Of a DNA stretch of 42,403 nt, positions 8,652 through 17,696 are shown one piece after another (the first letter of the stretch is position 1; each line of letters starts with the position of its first letter). This DNA is from Phycisphaerae bacterium (GTDB taxonomy: Bacteria; Planctomycetota; Phycisphaerae; Phycisphaerales; SM1A02): contig PBAX01000017.1 of assembly GCA_002716385.1 (NCBI GenBank), positions 1-42,403 on the forward strand, given 5' to 3'. The notes below the pieces were generated by a model. It did no database searches and was not told the DNA's origin. It saw only the letters and a list, made by a program, of their open reading frames with translations. A program made the position numbers and the translations under genes.

Positions 8652-9095
8652 ATGAACACGCTCACACGCCCCCTATTCGCACTCCTCGCCGCAGGCATGA
8701 TCATGCTCGGCGGCTGCCAGCACACCTACAAGACCAGCGACCTCGATGGAACCTGGATCGGACAGGACGAGACCATCAACTCCCGCGGCATATCGCTGAC
8801 GAAGAAGACCGTCGTACTCGACGTCGACGACAAGGGACTCATCCGGGGAACCACCTCGTGGGATCTCGTCAATGGTGCCGGCGGTGATCGCCTCGAGACA
8901 CCGACCAACCGGGACTCCGAAGCCGTCATCGGCGTCTTCGAGCCCAGCACGGGTCGCTTCTATCTAGCCGAGATGGATGAGCCAGTCTTCTGGCACGGCG
9001 AGATGCTCTCGAAGAACAAGGTCAGATGCTTCCTGGTCCAGACCGGACCAAAGCCCGTCGTCTCCACCGTCGTACTCGAACGACAGAGCGACTGA
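8652..9095 (+). CDS. Lipoprotein, unknown function
   Basis: A 147-residue product beginning MNTLTRPLFALLAAGMIMLGGC, a classic signal peptide with lipobox LGGC. The mature part (SDLDGTWIGQDETINS...) has alternating hydrophobic/polar residues consistent with a small beta-rich domain with a GTW-G start, seen in lipocalin-like or META-like secreted proteins; no firm family call. ATG 8652 is chosen because it begins the signal sequence; the open frame upstream runs through the inverted repeat and is not coding-like. It converges on the gene ending at 9116. Confidence 0.7.
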   Translation: MNTLTRPLFALLAAGMIMLGGCQHTYKTSDLDGTWIGQDETINSRGISLTKKTVVLDVDDKGLIRGTTSWDLVNGAGGDRLETPTNRDSEAVIGVFEPSTGRFYLAEMDEPVFWHGEMLSKNKVRCFLVQTGPKPVVSTVVLERQSD

Positions 9096-9115
9096 GTCGA
9101 GCACGACCGGCGACA

Positions 9116-9526
9116 TCAACTCGCGCCGGCGTAGTACCGGAAGTAGATCTCACGCACCACCTGCGACTGACGTGGCGTGAAGGCGATGCCCACCAGCCCC
9201 GCCGCCGTCGCATCGATCTTCTCTATCCACTCGCGATCATTCGGGCGCAGTCGATCCCGGTTCTCGAGCAGCACCTCGACCATATCCGACTCGTTGGCCG
9301 CCTTGCCCTGCCGCGCCTGCTCGAGCTCCGCCTCGCGAATCTCGACATCGGACTTTCTAGACTTGATCTCCACCCAGCGGTGATACCGAGCCTTGAACTC
9401 CGGCGACATCACCCGCTGCAGCTCCGATTGGTCACTTCGACTCAATCCATATATATGACTGAATTGATCGCCCTCGTCCTCGATGGCCTTGATCTGGGCC
9501 ACCAGCTTGCGAGCACGATCATTCAC
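9116..9526 (-). CDS. Unknown protein coupled to an ATP-grasp gene
   Basis: A 136-residue soluble, highly charged, helix-rich protein with a predicted coiled-coil-like middle (EIREAELEQARQ) and the end FTPRQSQVVREIYFRYY. The GTG start overlaps the stop of the ATP-grasp gene in a GTGA, implying translational coupling and a shared task. The family is not recognised. The last 30 residues resemble the REWIEKI...LTPRQ...I style of zinc-less phage/plasmid accessory proteins, but that is too weak to name. Confidence 0.65.
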   Translation of the reverse strand: MNDRARKLVAQIKAIEDEGDQFSHIYGLSRSDQSELQRVMSPEFKARYHRWVEIKSRKSDVEIREAELEQARQGKAANESDMVEVLLENRDRLRPNDREWIEKIDATAAGLVGIAFTPRQSQVVREIYFRYYAGAS

Positions 9527-10548
9527 GACTCGGACGCCTGAATATCCTGCTCGCTCGCCATCATGCGCTTGTGACGACCGAACGCAGCCGCCACCAGCTG
9601 ACGAGTGAATCCCTCGTGGCCGGCCGGATCCAGCGCCAGACAGATGTCGGCACTGCCGTAGTCCTTGGGCGGATAGTACACACCGCAGTTGGCGTTGATC
9701 TCGAGCATGTAGGGCGTGCCCGTCTTGTCCACGCGGATGTCGCAGCGACCGAAGCTGGCCGCCTTGAGCTCCACGAAGAAGGCCGCACATTCATCACGCA
9801 ATCGCTGCGACAAGACCGGATCCTCCACCGGGAACGAGGAGAGCCCTTCGTAGTCGACCCACTTCAGATCGGAATGCTTGAAACTCTCACCCTTGGGGAA
9901 TCGATACTGGGCCGGCGTGTAGGTCTTGGGCTTGGCCGGATCATCCGGATTCTCCGCCACCAGCACGGTGCACTCGATGCCGTCGATGTACTCCTCGATC
10001 AAGGCGGCACCATGCCTGGACATGATCTTCTTCGCCTGGATGCGCAAGCCTTCGGGCGTCTTCACTCTGGAACGACGACTCAGATCGACACTGGCATAGC
10101 TGCTGTAGTGCTTCACGAAGAGTGGGAACTTCAATTCGGTCGCCGCTCGCTCCACATCCTCGGGCGTACTGGCGACCACATAGTTCGGTGTCGCGATGCC
10201 AAGCCGGGCACAGGCCTCCTTCATCTCCACACGAGTCGGCTCGTAGCACTCGGAACAGGCACCCGCGTAGGGAACCTTGCGTTCCTCGAGCTTCTGGATG
10301 ACCTCGATGCCGGGGATGTCCTGATCGGCCGCCCCGTCACAGAGATTGAAGAAGAGATCATGCTCGCCGCTGTCGATGAGCTTCTCGACCTGCTTGACCG
10401 AATTCACCTTGCCCTTGAGCACGGCCACATGCCAGTTCGCCTCGGGCATGAATGGCCGTGGATCGCACGGCCAGTCGTCCTCCGGGAACGGATCCGCATC
10501 GAGATCCTGGGTTGTCAACAGACAGATGTTCAAGGCATCGAACTCCAT
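9523..10548 (-). CDS. D-alanine-D-alanine ligase-like ATP-grasp protein
   Basis: The 341 residues match the usual length of D-Ala-D-Ala ligase-like ATP-grasp enzymes, which join a carboxylate to an amine through an acyl phosphate. Visible parts are an N-terminal segment with LFFNLCDGA, a central FPLFVKHYSS lysine and LIEEYIDGIECTV, and the C-terminal metal site GRCDIRVDKTGTPYMLEINANCGV. The substrate is unclear: the N-terminal region is unlike DdlA/B and the gene is not near murein genes, so a peptide or amino-acid ligase role is equally possible. It is divergent from the flavoprotein gene 67 bp away and coupled to the unknown gene downstream. Confidence 0.82.
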   Translation of the reverse strand: MEFDALNICLLTTQDLDADPFPEDDWPCDPRPFMPEANWHVAVLKGKVNSVKQVEKLIDSGEHDLFFNLCDGAADQDIPGIEVIQKLEERKVPYAGACSECYEPTRVEMKEACARLGIATPNYVVASTPEDVERAATELKFPLFVKHYSSYASVDLSRRSRVKTPEGLRIQAKKIMSRHGAALIEEYIDGIECTVLVAENPDDPAKPKTYTPAQYRFPKGESFKHSDLKWVDYEGLSSFPVEDPVLSQRLRDECAAFFVELKAASFGRCDIRVDKTGTPYMLEINANCGVYYPPKDYGSADICLALDPAGHEGFTRQLVAAAFGRHKRMMASEQDIQASES

Positions 10549-10615
10549 GATCAGGTCAACGCCTGTACTGTAACACGGAACATTGCATCAACCCACCAGG
10601 ACCACACCCACCCTC

Positions 10616-11866
10616 ATGAACACCAAGCCCGACATGATCCTCGAACCCGATGTCATCATCATCGGTGCCGGCGCCGCCGGCCTGTTCGCCGCCATTCATG
10701 CGGGCCGATCAGGTGCGAAGGTTCTGGTGCTCGATGGCGCCCGGTCCATAGGCGTGAAGATCCTGGTGGCCGGCGGTGGCCGCTGCAACGTGACCCATCA
10801 CCATGTCGATGAAAAGGCCTTCGCCGGCAGCTCCCGCAACGCCATACGCAAGATTCTCCGCCGATTCGATGCCGATGACACCGTCGAGTTCTTCAAGGAA
10901 CTGGATGTGGAACTCAAGCAGGAGGACACCGGCAAGCTCTTCCCCGTGACCGACGATGCCAGAACCATCCTCAATGCGTTGATCAAGGCCGCCGAGGAGG
11001 CCGGCGCCCAGATCAAGTTCCCCCGCCGAGTCGACACCATCGAACCATCAGAGAATGGATTCATCGTCGGCGGAGACTGGGGCCAGGCACAGGCACCAAG
11101 ACTGATCATCGCCACCGGTGGCAAGGCCCTGCCCAAATCCGGATCCGACGGTGGTGGTCTCGACATGATGCACTCGCTCGGACACAGCCTCACCGACGAC
11201 ATCCTGCCCGCTCTGGTCCCGTTGATCCTCCCCGGCGAGCATCCGCTCCGGGAACTCTCCGGCATCACCCTGCCGGCCACACTCAGTGTGCAGTCGCCCA
11301 CCGGCAAGATCCTCCACAGCTTCACCAACAGTCTGCTTCTGACGCACTTTGGCCTCTCTGGCCCGGCCGCCCTGGACATCAGCCGCTACTGGCGAGCCGC
11401 CCTGCTCGCCGACCCGGGCACCAGACTGCATGCGAACTTCCTGCCGTCGATGAACGAATCGGAACTCGATTCCCTCTGCCAGGCACAGCAGTCGACAACC
11501 CCGCTGTCGCTGCTGAAGCAACATCTTGCCGAGCGATTCGCCAAATGTCTCTGCGGCCTGGCCGGCATCGATCCCAACGAGCGACTTGGCCAGCTCAGTC
11601 GGGATCAGCGTCGCGCCTTCGCGAGGACCTGCACCAATCTGACACTTCCCATAGAAGGCGATCGTGGCTTCACCCATGCGGAAGTGACCATGGGCGGCGT
11701 TCCATTGTCCGAAGTTCGTCTCGACAACATGGAATCACGAATCGTGCCCGGCCTGCATCTGATCGGCGAGATCCTCGATGTCGATGGACGCATCGGCGGC
11801 TTCAACTTCCAATGGGCCTGGGCGACGGGCTACATCGCGGGCACGAGCTTCCTGAAGAAGGACTAG
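10616..11866 (+). CDS. HI0933-family NAD(P)/FAD-dependent flavoprotein
   Basis: A 416-residue protein with FAD-binding VIIIGAGAAGLFAAIHAG near the N-terminus and the family signature VAGGGRCNVTH. It ends with the conserved GGVPLSEVRL and LIGEILDVDGRIGGFNFQWAWATG. These are hallmarks of the HI0933/YhiN flavoprotein family (TIGR00275, aminoacetone-oxidase-like); the physiological substrate is not established. ATG 10616 fits the family start; the frame extends a few codons upstream without a better start. Its stop overlaps that of the convergent rRNA methyltransferase gene in CTAG. Confidence 0.9.
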   Translation: MNTKPDMILEPDVIIIGAGAAGLFAAIHAGRSGAKVLVLDGARSIGVKILVAGGGRCNVTHHHVDEKAFAGSSRNAIRKILRRFDADDTVEFFKELDVELKQEDTGKLFPVTDDARTILNALIKAAEEAGAQIKFPRRVDTIEPSENGFIVGGDWGQAQAPRLIIATGGKALPKSGSDGGGLDMMHSLGHSLTDDILPALVPLILPGEHPLRELSGITLPATLSVQSPTGKILHSFTNSLLLTHFGLSGPAALDISRYWRAALLADPGTRLHANFLPSMNESELDSLCQAQQSTTPLSLLKQHLAERFAKCLCGLAGIDPNERLGQLSRDQRRAFARTCTNLTLPIEGDRGFTHAEVTMGGVPLSEVRLDNMESRIVPGLHLIGEILDVDGRIGGFNFQWAWATGYIAGTSFLKKD

Positions 11867-12864
11867 CGACGACGCTTGTCCTTCCACCCATCCGCCAGTC
11901 GCCAGCAACGATGGATCTTCCGATTGCGAAAATCCTCCGGCACCGAACGATGACTGATCTCATGACCCCCGAACCCCTCCGGTACGTGCGCCATGTCCAG
12001 ATCGAAGCCTCGATCGTTCGTCGAGAAGAACAGCTCCCCACCGGGTGCGATGAAACGAGCCACCTGCTTGAGCATCTCCGGGTAGTCACGCTGGATCGAG
12101 AAGGACGATGCCTTCATCCGCTTGGAGTTGGAGAAGGTCGGCGGATCGAGAATGACGATGTCGTAGGTTTCTCCACCAGCTGGCCCGTCCTCGAGCCATT
12201 GCAGGCAGTCCGCCTGGACGATCCGATGATCATCGTCGACCTTGAATCCATTGTGCCCGAGGTTCCGCTCATACCACTCGAGATAGGTCCCCGACATGTC
12301 GACGGTCGTCGTCTTCGACGCCCCACCCGCTCTGGCATGAACCGAGAAGGCCCCCGTGTACGCGAACAGATTGAGCACACGCTTGCCCTTCGCCCGTTCA
12401 CGCACCGCCAGACGAGTGGGACGATGATCGAGAAACAGCCCCACATCCAGATAGTCCGTGAGATTGATCTCGAAACGGGAACCATGCTCGTCGACGAGCT
12501 TGGTGCGTGAAATCGTATCCACCCGTTCGTACTGCGAGCGTCCACCCTCGTCGCTTCGCTGCCGACCCCGATGTCTGGTGAAGAGTCTCTCACGCGGTAT
12601 CCCGAGCCCTTCGAGGATGGCCGCCTCGGATGCCTCACGCCAGGCCCGCGCCTCCCGCTCGGTCTCGTCGCGCTTTCGATCATGGAACCAGGCGACCACG
12701 TCCCCGTCGTGGGCGATGTCGTCCGCATCGACATCGGCGAACCAGTCGATCACGATGGGATCGTCGGGAATGTCCCGCTCATACAAACGGAAGCAACCGA
12801 TGTCCTGTCGACGACCCCACTTGGCCAGATGGCGCATTCGCTTTGACAGACGTGCCGCGAGCAT
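11863..12864 (-). CDS. RlmI/RlmK-type 23S rRNA methyltransferase
   Basis: A SAM-dependent class I methyltransferase resembling the RlmK half of RlmKL (N7-methylation of a guanosine in 23S rRNA). Visible are the family opening LAKWGRRQDIGCFRLYERDIPD, the SAM motif VLNLFAYTGAFSVHA, an acidic VDMS after strand 2 and the catalytic-region motif ILDPPTFSNSKRM. The FINHAD-type RlmL half and THUMP domain are absent, so it is a stand-alone RlmK/RlmI-like enzyme whose exact base is uncertain. ATG 12864 is preferred to a TTG at 12882. It lies 54 bp downstream of the cation transporter on the same strand. Confidence 0.85.
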   Translation of the reverse strand: MLAARLSKRMRHLAKWGRRQDIGCFRLYERDIPDDPIVIDWFADVDADDIAHDGDVVAWFHDRKRDETEREARAWREASEAAILEGLGIPRERLFTRHRGRQRSDEGGRSQYERVDTISRTKLVDEHGSRFEINLTDYLDVGLFLDHRPTRLAVRERAKGKRVLNLFAYTGAFSVHARAGGASKTTTVDMSGTYLEWYERNLGHNGFKVDDDHRIVQADCLQWLEDGPAGGETYDIVILDPPTFSNSKRMKASSFSIQRDYPEMLKQVARFIAPGGELFFSTNDRGFDLDMAHVPEGFGGHEISHRSVPEDFRNRKIHRCWRLADGWKDKRRR

Positions 12865-12918
12865 GGATGGGAGGATACCCAAATGAACGACAGGCAGCGG
12901 ATGTCTCGGGAAACGGAG

Positions 12919-13896
12919 TCAATCGGCGAGACGACCGTATTCGTCATTGCTGGTGATGATCAGATCGAACTCGCTCACGGTGTGATGCTCGCCGAGACAA
13001 TCCATGGCCGCCTGACGAACTCGATCGATCTCGGTCACGCTGATCACCGCATCGCCATCGACCAGCACATGACACATGACATACAGCTGATCGTGCGAGA
13101 GCAGTATCCGACAGATCACATCCCGAGGCTTCAAGGATGACATCACGTCATTGACCTGCTCGATGACCTGACGTCGAATCCCTTCGGGTGGACCGATGAG
13201 CAGCAGTTCCCGCACCCCATCGCGCATGACCCCCCAGGGCCACGGAATCGCCAACAGCAGCAGCACAAGAACAAGAACCGGATCGACATATCTGGCCGCC
13301 GTGGTCCACTCGAGCGACTGCATGATCATCGCGATACCGAAGGCGACCGATACGACCAGACTGTAGAAACCGTCGATGAGCCACGAATGCGAGTCGACCT
13401 TGAGCAGAGGATTGCCCAGTTCACGGGCGGCTCGGGCCATGACGAATCCCGTGAACAGACAGCCAAGTGCCGCTGCGGCACCGTAGATCATTCCCAGACC
13501 GGCATCGGGATGATCGCCACCGTTGATGATGGAGAGCACCGCCTGGAATCCGGCGAATCCACAGACCGCCAGGATCGTGAGGCCGCGGATGGAATTGAGC
13601 AGCGGAACGAAGGAGCTGAATCCGAACGGATGCCGGGAATCATCCGGGCGACCCTGCATCCGCATGATCGAACCCATCGCGACCACCTGAGCCACCCCGA
13701 TCAGCGAGAAGAACCCATCCAGCAGAATGGCGTTCGATCCGGTCAGAATCGCAAAGACGAACGACAGGACGACCATGACCACATTCATGACCAGGGAATA
13801 CCGAACCATCCGGTTGGCTCGTGGTGTATTCAAGATCGCATTCGCTTCATCCACAGACAATACATGGCTGCATCCTAGTCGCTTGAATGCTCGCAA
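12919..13896 (-). CDS. Cation diffusion facilitator family transporter
   Basis: An inner-membrane divalent metal/proton antiporter of the CDF type. There are about six hydrophobic segments. The helix-2 metal-site region reads LLDGFFSLIG, followed by HPFGF, and the helix-5 equivalent is VDSHSWLIDGFYSL with the paired Asp residues. A cytoplasmic C-terminal domain (ISVTEIDRVRQA...) completes it. At 325 residues it is typical in size. The exact metal cannot be read. The start is uncertain: the longest frame begins with TTG at 13896, and in-frame alternatives lie within the first 15 codons. Confidence 0.82.
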   Translation of the reverse strand: MRAFKRLGCSHVLSVDEANAILNTPRANRMVRYSLVMNVVMVVLSFVFAILTGSNAILLDGFFSLIGVAQVVAMGSIMRMQGRPDDSRHPFGFSSFVPLLNSIRGLTILAVCGFAGFQAVLSIINGGDHPDAGLGMIYGAAAALGCLFTGFVMARAARELGNPLLKVDSHSWLIDGFYSLVVSVAFGIAMIMQSLEWTTAARYVDPVLVLVLLLLAIPWPWGVMRDGVRELLLIGPPEGIRRQVIEQVNDVMSSLKPRDVICRILLSHDQLYVMCHVLVDGDAVISVTEIDRVRQAAMDCLGEHHTVSEFDLIITSNDEYGRLAD

Positions 13897-14104
13897 GAGG
13901 CTGTTTTGGCACTCTTAGAGGGGTTCAAGTCGGGATATTTGCAGCTACCATATGTCTGATTCGCTCACTGGAGCCGAGTGGGATTCTTACTCGATTTCCA
14001 GGGGATGTCCGACGAGTCCCGTGCGAACAACTTGTTGCCCTGATCACATTCAGTTCAGGATCGACATTGAATTGATCGACCTCTACATCTACGGAGACTC
14101 TTCC

Positions 14105-15094
14105 ATGTATTGCCCGAACATCTTTTCCATCAATCTGAAGACCCTTCTGGCAGCCAGCTTCATTGTTACAGCTACAGCGATGCCACTGGGACTCAGCTCG
14201 ACCGCAGTCGCGCAGGATCGTGCCCAACAGGCCCAGTCCGAAGGCGTGACCAAGGACAACAAGGGCGGCAAGTCCAAGGTCGATGCCAAGAAGCGATACG
14301 ACGAGGCCGTCGCCAACATGACCGAGATGGTCAAGAACGGCGAGATGACCCGCGAACAGATGGAACAACGCATCGATCGCATGAAGAAGAGGATGAAGGC
14401 CGCTGCCGGCAATGAACGAACCATCACGAAGCGTGAATACGACGAAGCCGTGGCCAAGATGAAGAAAATGGTCGAGAACGGCGAGATCACCCGCGAGCAG
14501 ATGGGACAACGCCTTGATCGCATGAAGAAGATGATGAAGCCAGAGGCTTCCATCACCGCACGCGAATACAAGGAAGCCGTCGCCAAGATGAGGAAGATGG
14601 TCGCCAACGGCGAGATCACCCGCGAGCAGATGCAGCAGCGTCTCGATCGAATGAAGAAGATGATGGCCAGGGAAAAGACCATCACTCGAGAGGACATCGC
14701 GGAAGCGAAGACCAAGATGCAGAAGATGGTCGAGGCCGGCGAGATCTCCGAGGAGCAGATGCAGCAGCGGCTCAACGAGATGCGCCGGACCATGCGAAGC
14801 CAGCTCGGCAATCAGCGTGATGCCCGTGCCGAATACAAGAGGATGGAAGGCCGACTCATGCAGGCTGTCGAAGCCGGCAAGATGACTCAGGAGGAAGCCG
14901 ACCAGAAACTCGAGGCATTCGGCAAGGAACTACGAGCCAAGGCCGCCCGTGCAGAAGAAGAAGCCAAGAACGAGATGTCCGACGACTGCCGCGAACTGGG
15001 CATGCGACTTCGTCAGGCCGTCGCCGATGGCGAGATGACCGGCGAGGAAGCCCGAGCCGCATGGGAAAGCGAATGTGGTGGAAAGGGTCGCTGA
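14105..15094 (+). CDS. Exported protein of six helical GE(M/I)TREQ repeats
   Basis: A 329-residue protein with a signal peptide (cleavage near AVAQD, residue 37), then six units starting near residues 65, 112, 155, 198, 244 and 295, spaced 43-51. Each unit reads YxEAVAKMxKMVxNGEITREQMxQRLDRMKKM: two short helices joined by a GEIT/GEMT turn. Units 1-3 are nearly identical, and units 5-6 diverge and are more acidic. The composition is highly charged and Met-rich. No catalytic motif is visible, so a structural, chaperone-like or metal-interacting periplasmic role is possible; similar repeats occur in planctomycete secreted proteins (recollection). ATG 14105 is supported by GGAG eight bases upstream and by the signal peptide. 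Confidence 0.75.
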   Translation: MYCPNIFSINLKTLLAASFIVTATAMPLGLSSTAVAQDRAQQAQSEGVTKDNKGGKSKVDAKKRYDEAVANMTEMVKNGEMTREQMEQRIDRMKKRMKAAAGNERTITKREYDEAVAKMKKMVENGEITREQMGQRLDRMKKMMKPEASITAREYKEAVAKMRKMVANGEITREQMQQRLDRMKKMMAREKTITREDIAEAKTKMQKMVEAGEISEEQMQQRLNEMRRTMRSQLGNQRDARAEYKRMEGRLMQAVEAGKMTQEEADQKLEAFGKELRAKAARAEEEAKNEMSDDCRELGMRLRQAVADGEMTGEEARAAWESECGGKGR

Positions 15095-15125
15095 GACCAC
15101 ACTCCGATACGATGAGAATTCCTTC

Positions 15126-15154
15126 AAAGCCCATGCCTCGGCATGGGCTTTTTT
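15126..15154 (+). terminator. Rho-independent terminator
   Basis: AAAGCCCATGCC, a short TC loop, then GGCATGGGCTTTTTT: an 11-12 bp stem with a run of six T, 31 bp after the repeat-protein stop. It separates this gene from the cytochrome-type gene at 15314. Confidence 0.93.
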
Positions 15155-15313
15155 CATGGCGGCCATCCTTGAAGCGGCCTCGATGCCCTGTATCAAACAG
15201 GCATGGTTCATTCTCGAACTTGATCGTTGTCATCCCTTCCGCCAGCCATTAGTTTCGATGAACAGATGGTTGAAGTGATCTCCCGACCCGATTCCCCAGG
15301 GGGGGACAGCGAC

Positions 15314-17134
15314 ATGTCGTACAACTCCGAAAAGCCGGCGGAACACGCTCGCCGATTGACGAGTCATGCAGCCAGTTGGCTCGTACTGGTTGGCTGCGCT
15401 GCGGTCTGCCCCCAGGCATTCGCCGACGAAACGCATCCGTGGGGTGACCAGGGCTGGATCATGCCCCAGATGATGAATCGGAACACGACTGGCCCGGCCA
15501 CCGACGAGGACTGGCTTCGATTCGGATGGGACACGTTCATCGCCATGAACTGGCCGCATGACGAGAATGCCGGCAATCCGGGTGCACCGGATGCGAACGC
15601 CGACATCGTGACCAGCTACAACTCGCCATCGAGCTATCCAAGTACCGTGTGGTGGACCTACAACGACAAGTTCCAGCTGTTCTACCAGCTGCCCAGCGGC
15701 ACGCCCGATATCGAACTCTATCCCGGCACATGGTCGAATCCACTGAGTCCCAAGCCCCTGCTCGACGGACATCAGGTCATCGGCGATTTCTCCAAGGCGG
15801 GAAGCCTCAGCAATCGGCTCCGCGATCAGCTCAACGAGGCCTTCATCGACGCCCCGTTGATCGACGCCGATGGCAACTTCGTGCTCTATCAGATATTCAT
15901 CAACCAGTCGTTCTGGGAATACGCCCTGAACACCGGCTACTACGACGGAAGCAAGCAGATCGATGATGTCAACGCCGGCACCTTCATCAACATGCCCAAA
16001 TGGGGCGACTCCAACGACGATGTCCCCTACTACGACAACATCCCGCCATATGCGCAGCAGGGCGCCATGTCCGTCAAGGTCGCCTGGAAGCAGCTGACTG
16101 AGGACGAGATCGACAGTGGACGCTACTACACACGGGACGTCTACTACGAGAACAACACGGACGATCTGGATGATGTCTGCGCCAATCCCGAAAACGCCCC
16201 GATCACGGTGGGTCTGGTCGGCATGCACATCCTTCGCCTGACTCCGCTGACGGTATCCACCTGGTTCTGGTCGTCCTTCGAACACGTGGACAACGCCACC
16301 GGACCAGATGCCAACTTCAATGCCGGCTGCCAGATCGCCGCCAGTGGCTACACACGTCGTGGCACCTGTATCGACGCCGTCACCGACGTCGAGACCGATC
16401 CCTGGCTCACGGACTACCCCCCGTTGAATGCCGACATCGTCGAGAACTACCCGGACGGACTCTGCGGACCACAGACCAACAGCACGCTGTCCCAGGTCTT
16501 CCGAATCGAGGAGACACAGGCGAATCTGGATTCAACACCGGTGCAGAGCGTCAACACCGAATACCAGACGGCCCTCGCCGGCACCCCCTGGCAGTACTAC
16601 GAACAGGTCAACACCACCCAACCGAGATCCGTGACGGCGAATTCCGACTGCGACTGCTTCGTGCCCCCAGTCGAGACGAACTTCATCAACGTCTGCGACA
16701 TGACCAACACGTCCATGGAATCGTACTCCCAGTACAACTTCCTCTCGCAGACGTCTTCCGGGAATGTCGGTTATGAACTCGCACCGATCATCTCCTTCCA
16801 GAATCGCCAGACGATGAACTGCATCAACTGCCACGCGTACGCAGCGCCCCTCGGCACACCCGCGATCGCCGATCCGGCCGATCCCACGTGGCGAGGACTG
16901 CCCTACGACAACAGCATGCAGATCTTCACCTTCCTCATGAGCGGCGCGACCCAATCATGCCCATCCGACATCAACAAGGATTCGATTGTCGATATCCTCG
17001 ACATCCTCCTGGTCATAGAAGGCTGGGGTGGCTGCCTGAAGCTCTACTGCAGACAGGACGTCAACGAGGATGGCGATATCGACATAGCCGACCTGCTTCT
17101 TGTCATCGACAACTGGGTCAGCTGCGTCGACTGA
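15314..17134 (+). CDS. Exported cytochrome c-family protein with C-terminal dockerin-like repeats
   Basis: A 606-residue protein: a signal peptide ending near QAFADE, a large aromatic-rich domain, one heme-attachment motif CINCH (Cys503, Cys506, His507), and two dockerin-like loops. The loops start at D552 (DINKDSIVDILDILLVI) and later DVNEDGDIDIADLLLVIDNW. The body matches, from memory, a bacterial cytochrome-c-family protein group with conserved WPH near the start, RYYTRD, VGLVGxHI and W(F/I)WSxFEH segments; those features are all present. Dockerin-like tails of this form are common in Phycisphaerae secreted proteins and may anchor or sort them. Function is unknown, perhaps periplasmic redox. 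ATG 15314 is chosen for the signal peptide and the G-rich stretch before it. Confidence 0.75.
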   Translation: MSYNSEKPAEHARRLTSHAASWLVLVGCAAVCPQAFADETHPWGDQGWIMPQMMNRNTTGPATDEDWLRFGWDTFIAMNWPHDENAGNPGAPDANADIVTSYNSPSSYPSTVWWTYNDKFQLFYQLPSGTPDIELYPGTWSNPLSPKPLLDGHQVIGDFSKAGSLSNRLRDQLNEAFIDAPLIDADGNFVLYQIFINQSFWEYALNTGYYDGSKQIDDVNAGTFINMPKWGDSNDDVPYYDNIPPYAQQGAMSVKVAWKQLTEDEIDSGRYYTRDVYYENNTDDLDDVCANPENAPITVGLVGMHILRLTPLTVSTWFWSSFEHVDNATGPDANFNAGCQIAASGYTRRGTCIDAVTDVETDPWLTDYPPLNADIVENYPDGLCGPQTNSTLSQVFRIEETQANLDSTPVQSVNTEYQTALAGTPWQYYEQVNTTQPRSVTANSDCDCFVPPVETNFINVCDMTNTSMESYSQYNFLSQTSSGNVGYELAPIISFQNRQTMNCINCHAYAAPLGTPAIADPADPTWRGLPYDNSMQIFTFLMSGATQSCPSDINKDSIVDILDILLVIEGWGGCLKLYCRQDVNEDGDIDIADLLLVIDNWVSCVD

Positions 17135-17166
17135 TCACGTCATTCGACGACCGGCCCACGACCACA

Positions 17167-17673
17167 TCAGCGGACTCCGCGTCTCAAGAGTCGCTTGAAG
17201 GATGGCCAGAACAGTCTCTGCATCAGCGTCCAGCTGGCGCAGAGACTCTTTCGGGCATGTGATCGAACCGTGACCGTGACGTGGCAGGCATCGGGCCCCT
17301 TCGATTCGACCTGGATGATCAACTTCACCGGACGGATGAAACGGAAACCGATGGCATAGGCACCGTAGCCGTAGTCCAGATGCCGCACACAGACCTCATC
17401 CGACTCCTCCACGAGACTGATCACCCCGCAGAAGTTCATCAACGGTCCATGATGCGCATTGAGCGTTCCCACGTCGAATCCACTGGCGATCGATCCGTCT
17501 TCCCGGGGTGTGTCGATGAATTCCACCCGCCATGGCCAGACCTGACCCCTGGTGAAGGTCTCGGGTGTCATCAGATACTCCCACGTCTTCTCCATGGAAC
17601 GTTTCAGATCGCATGAATACGTGAATTCATGTTCTTTGAAATTCGGCGGGCATACGGCGGCGGGCGTATTCAC
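17167..17673 (-). CDS. SRPBCC-fold protein
   Basis: A 168-residue protein beginning at GTG 17673, with GAGGAG about nine bases upstream. The pattern EHEFTYSCDLKRSMEKTWEYLMTPETFTRGQVWPWRVEF is typical of START/polyketide-cyclase-like (SRPBCC) ligand-binding folds, where a helix after the first strand carries W..L.tPE. No catalytic residues can be assigned. It is the last gene of the MoxR-VWA-SRPBCC run, separated from the VWA gene by 23 bp, so it may serve the same assembly or chaperone process (inference). Confidence 0.7.
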   Translation of the reverse strand: MNTPAAVCPPNFKEHEFTYSCDLKRSMEKTWEYLMTPETFTRGQVWPWRVEFIDTPREDGSIASGFDVGTLNAHHGPLMNFCGVISLVEESDEVCVRHLDYGYGAYAIGFRFIRPVKLIIQVESKGPDACHVTVTVRSHARKSLCASWTLMQRLFWPSFKRLLRRGVR

Positions 17674-17696
17674 GATCCTGTCTCCTCGAAACGAAT

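Noticed and set aside
9571..10812. Long open frame on the plus strand opposite the ATP-grasp gene
   Set aside because: It is the antisense of a well-supported family gene and has no family features or ribosome site.
13952..14104. N-terminal extension of the repeat protein
   Set aside because: The ribosome site and signal peptide place the start at 14105.
15230..16285. Minus-strand frame opposite the cytochrome-family gene
   Set aside because: No recognisable motifs; the plus strand carries a signal peptide, heme motif and dockerin repeats.
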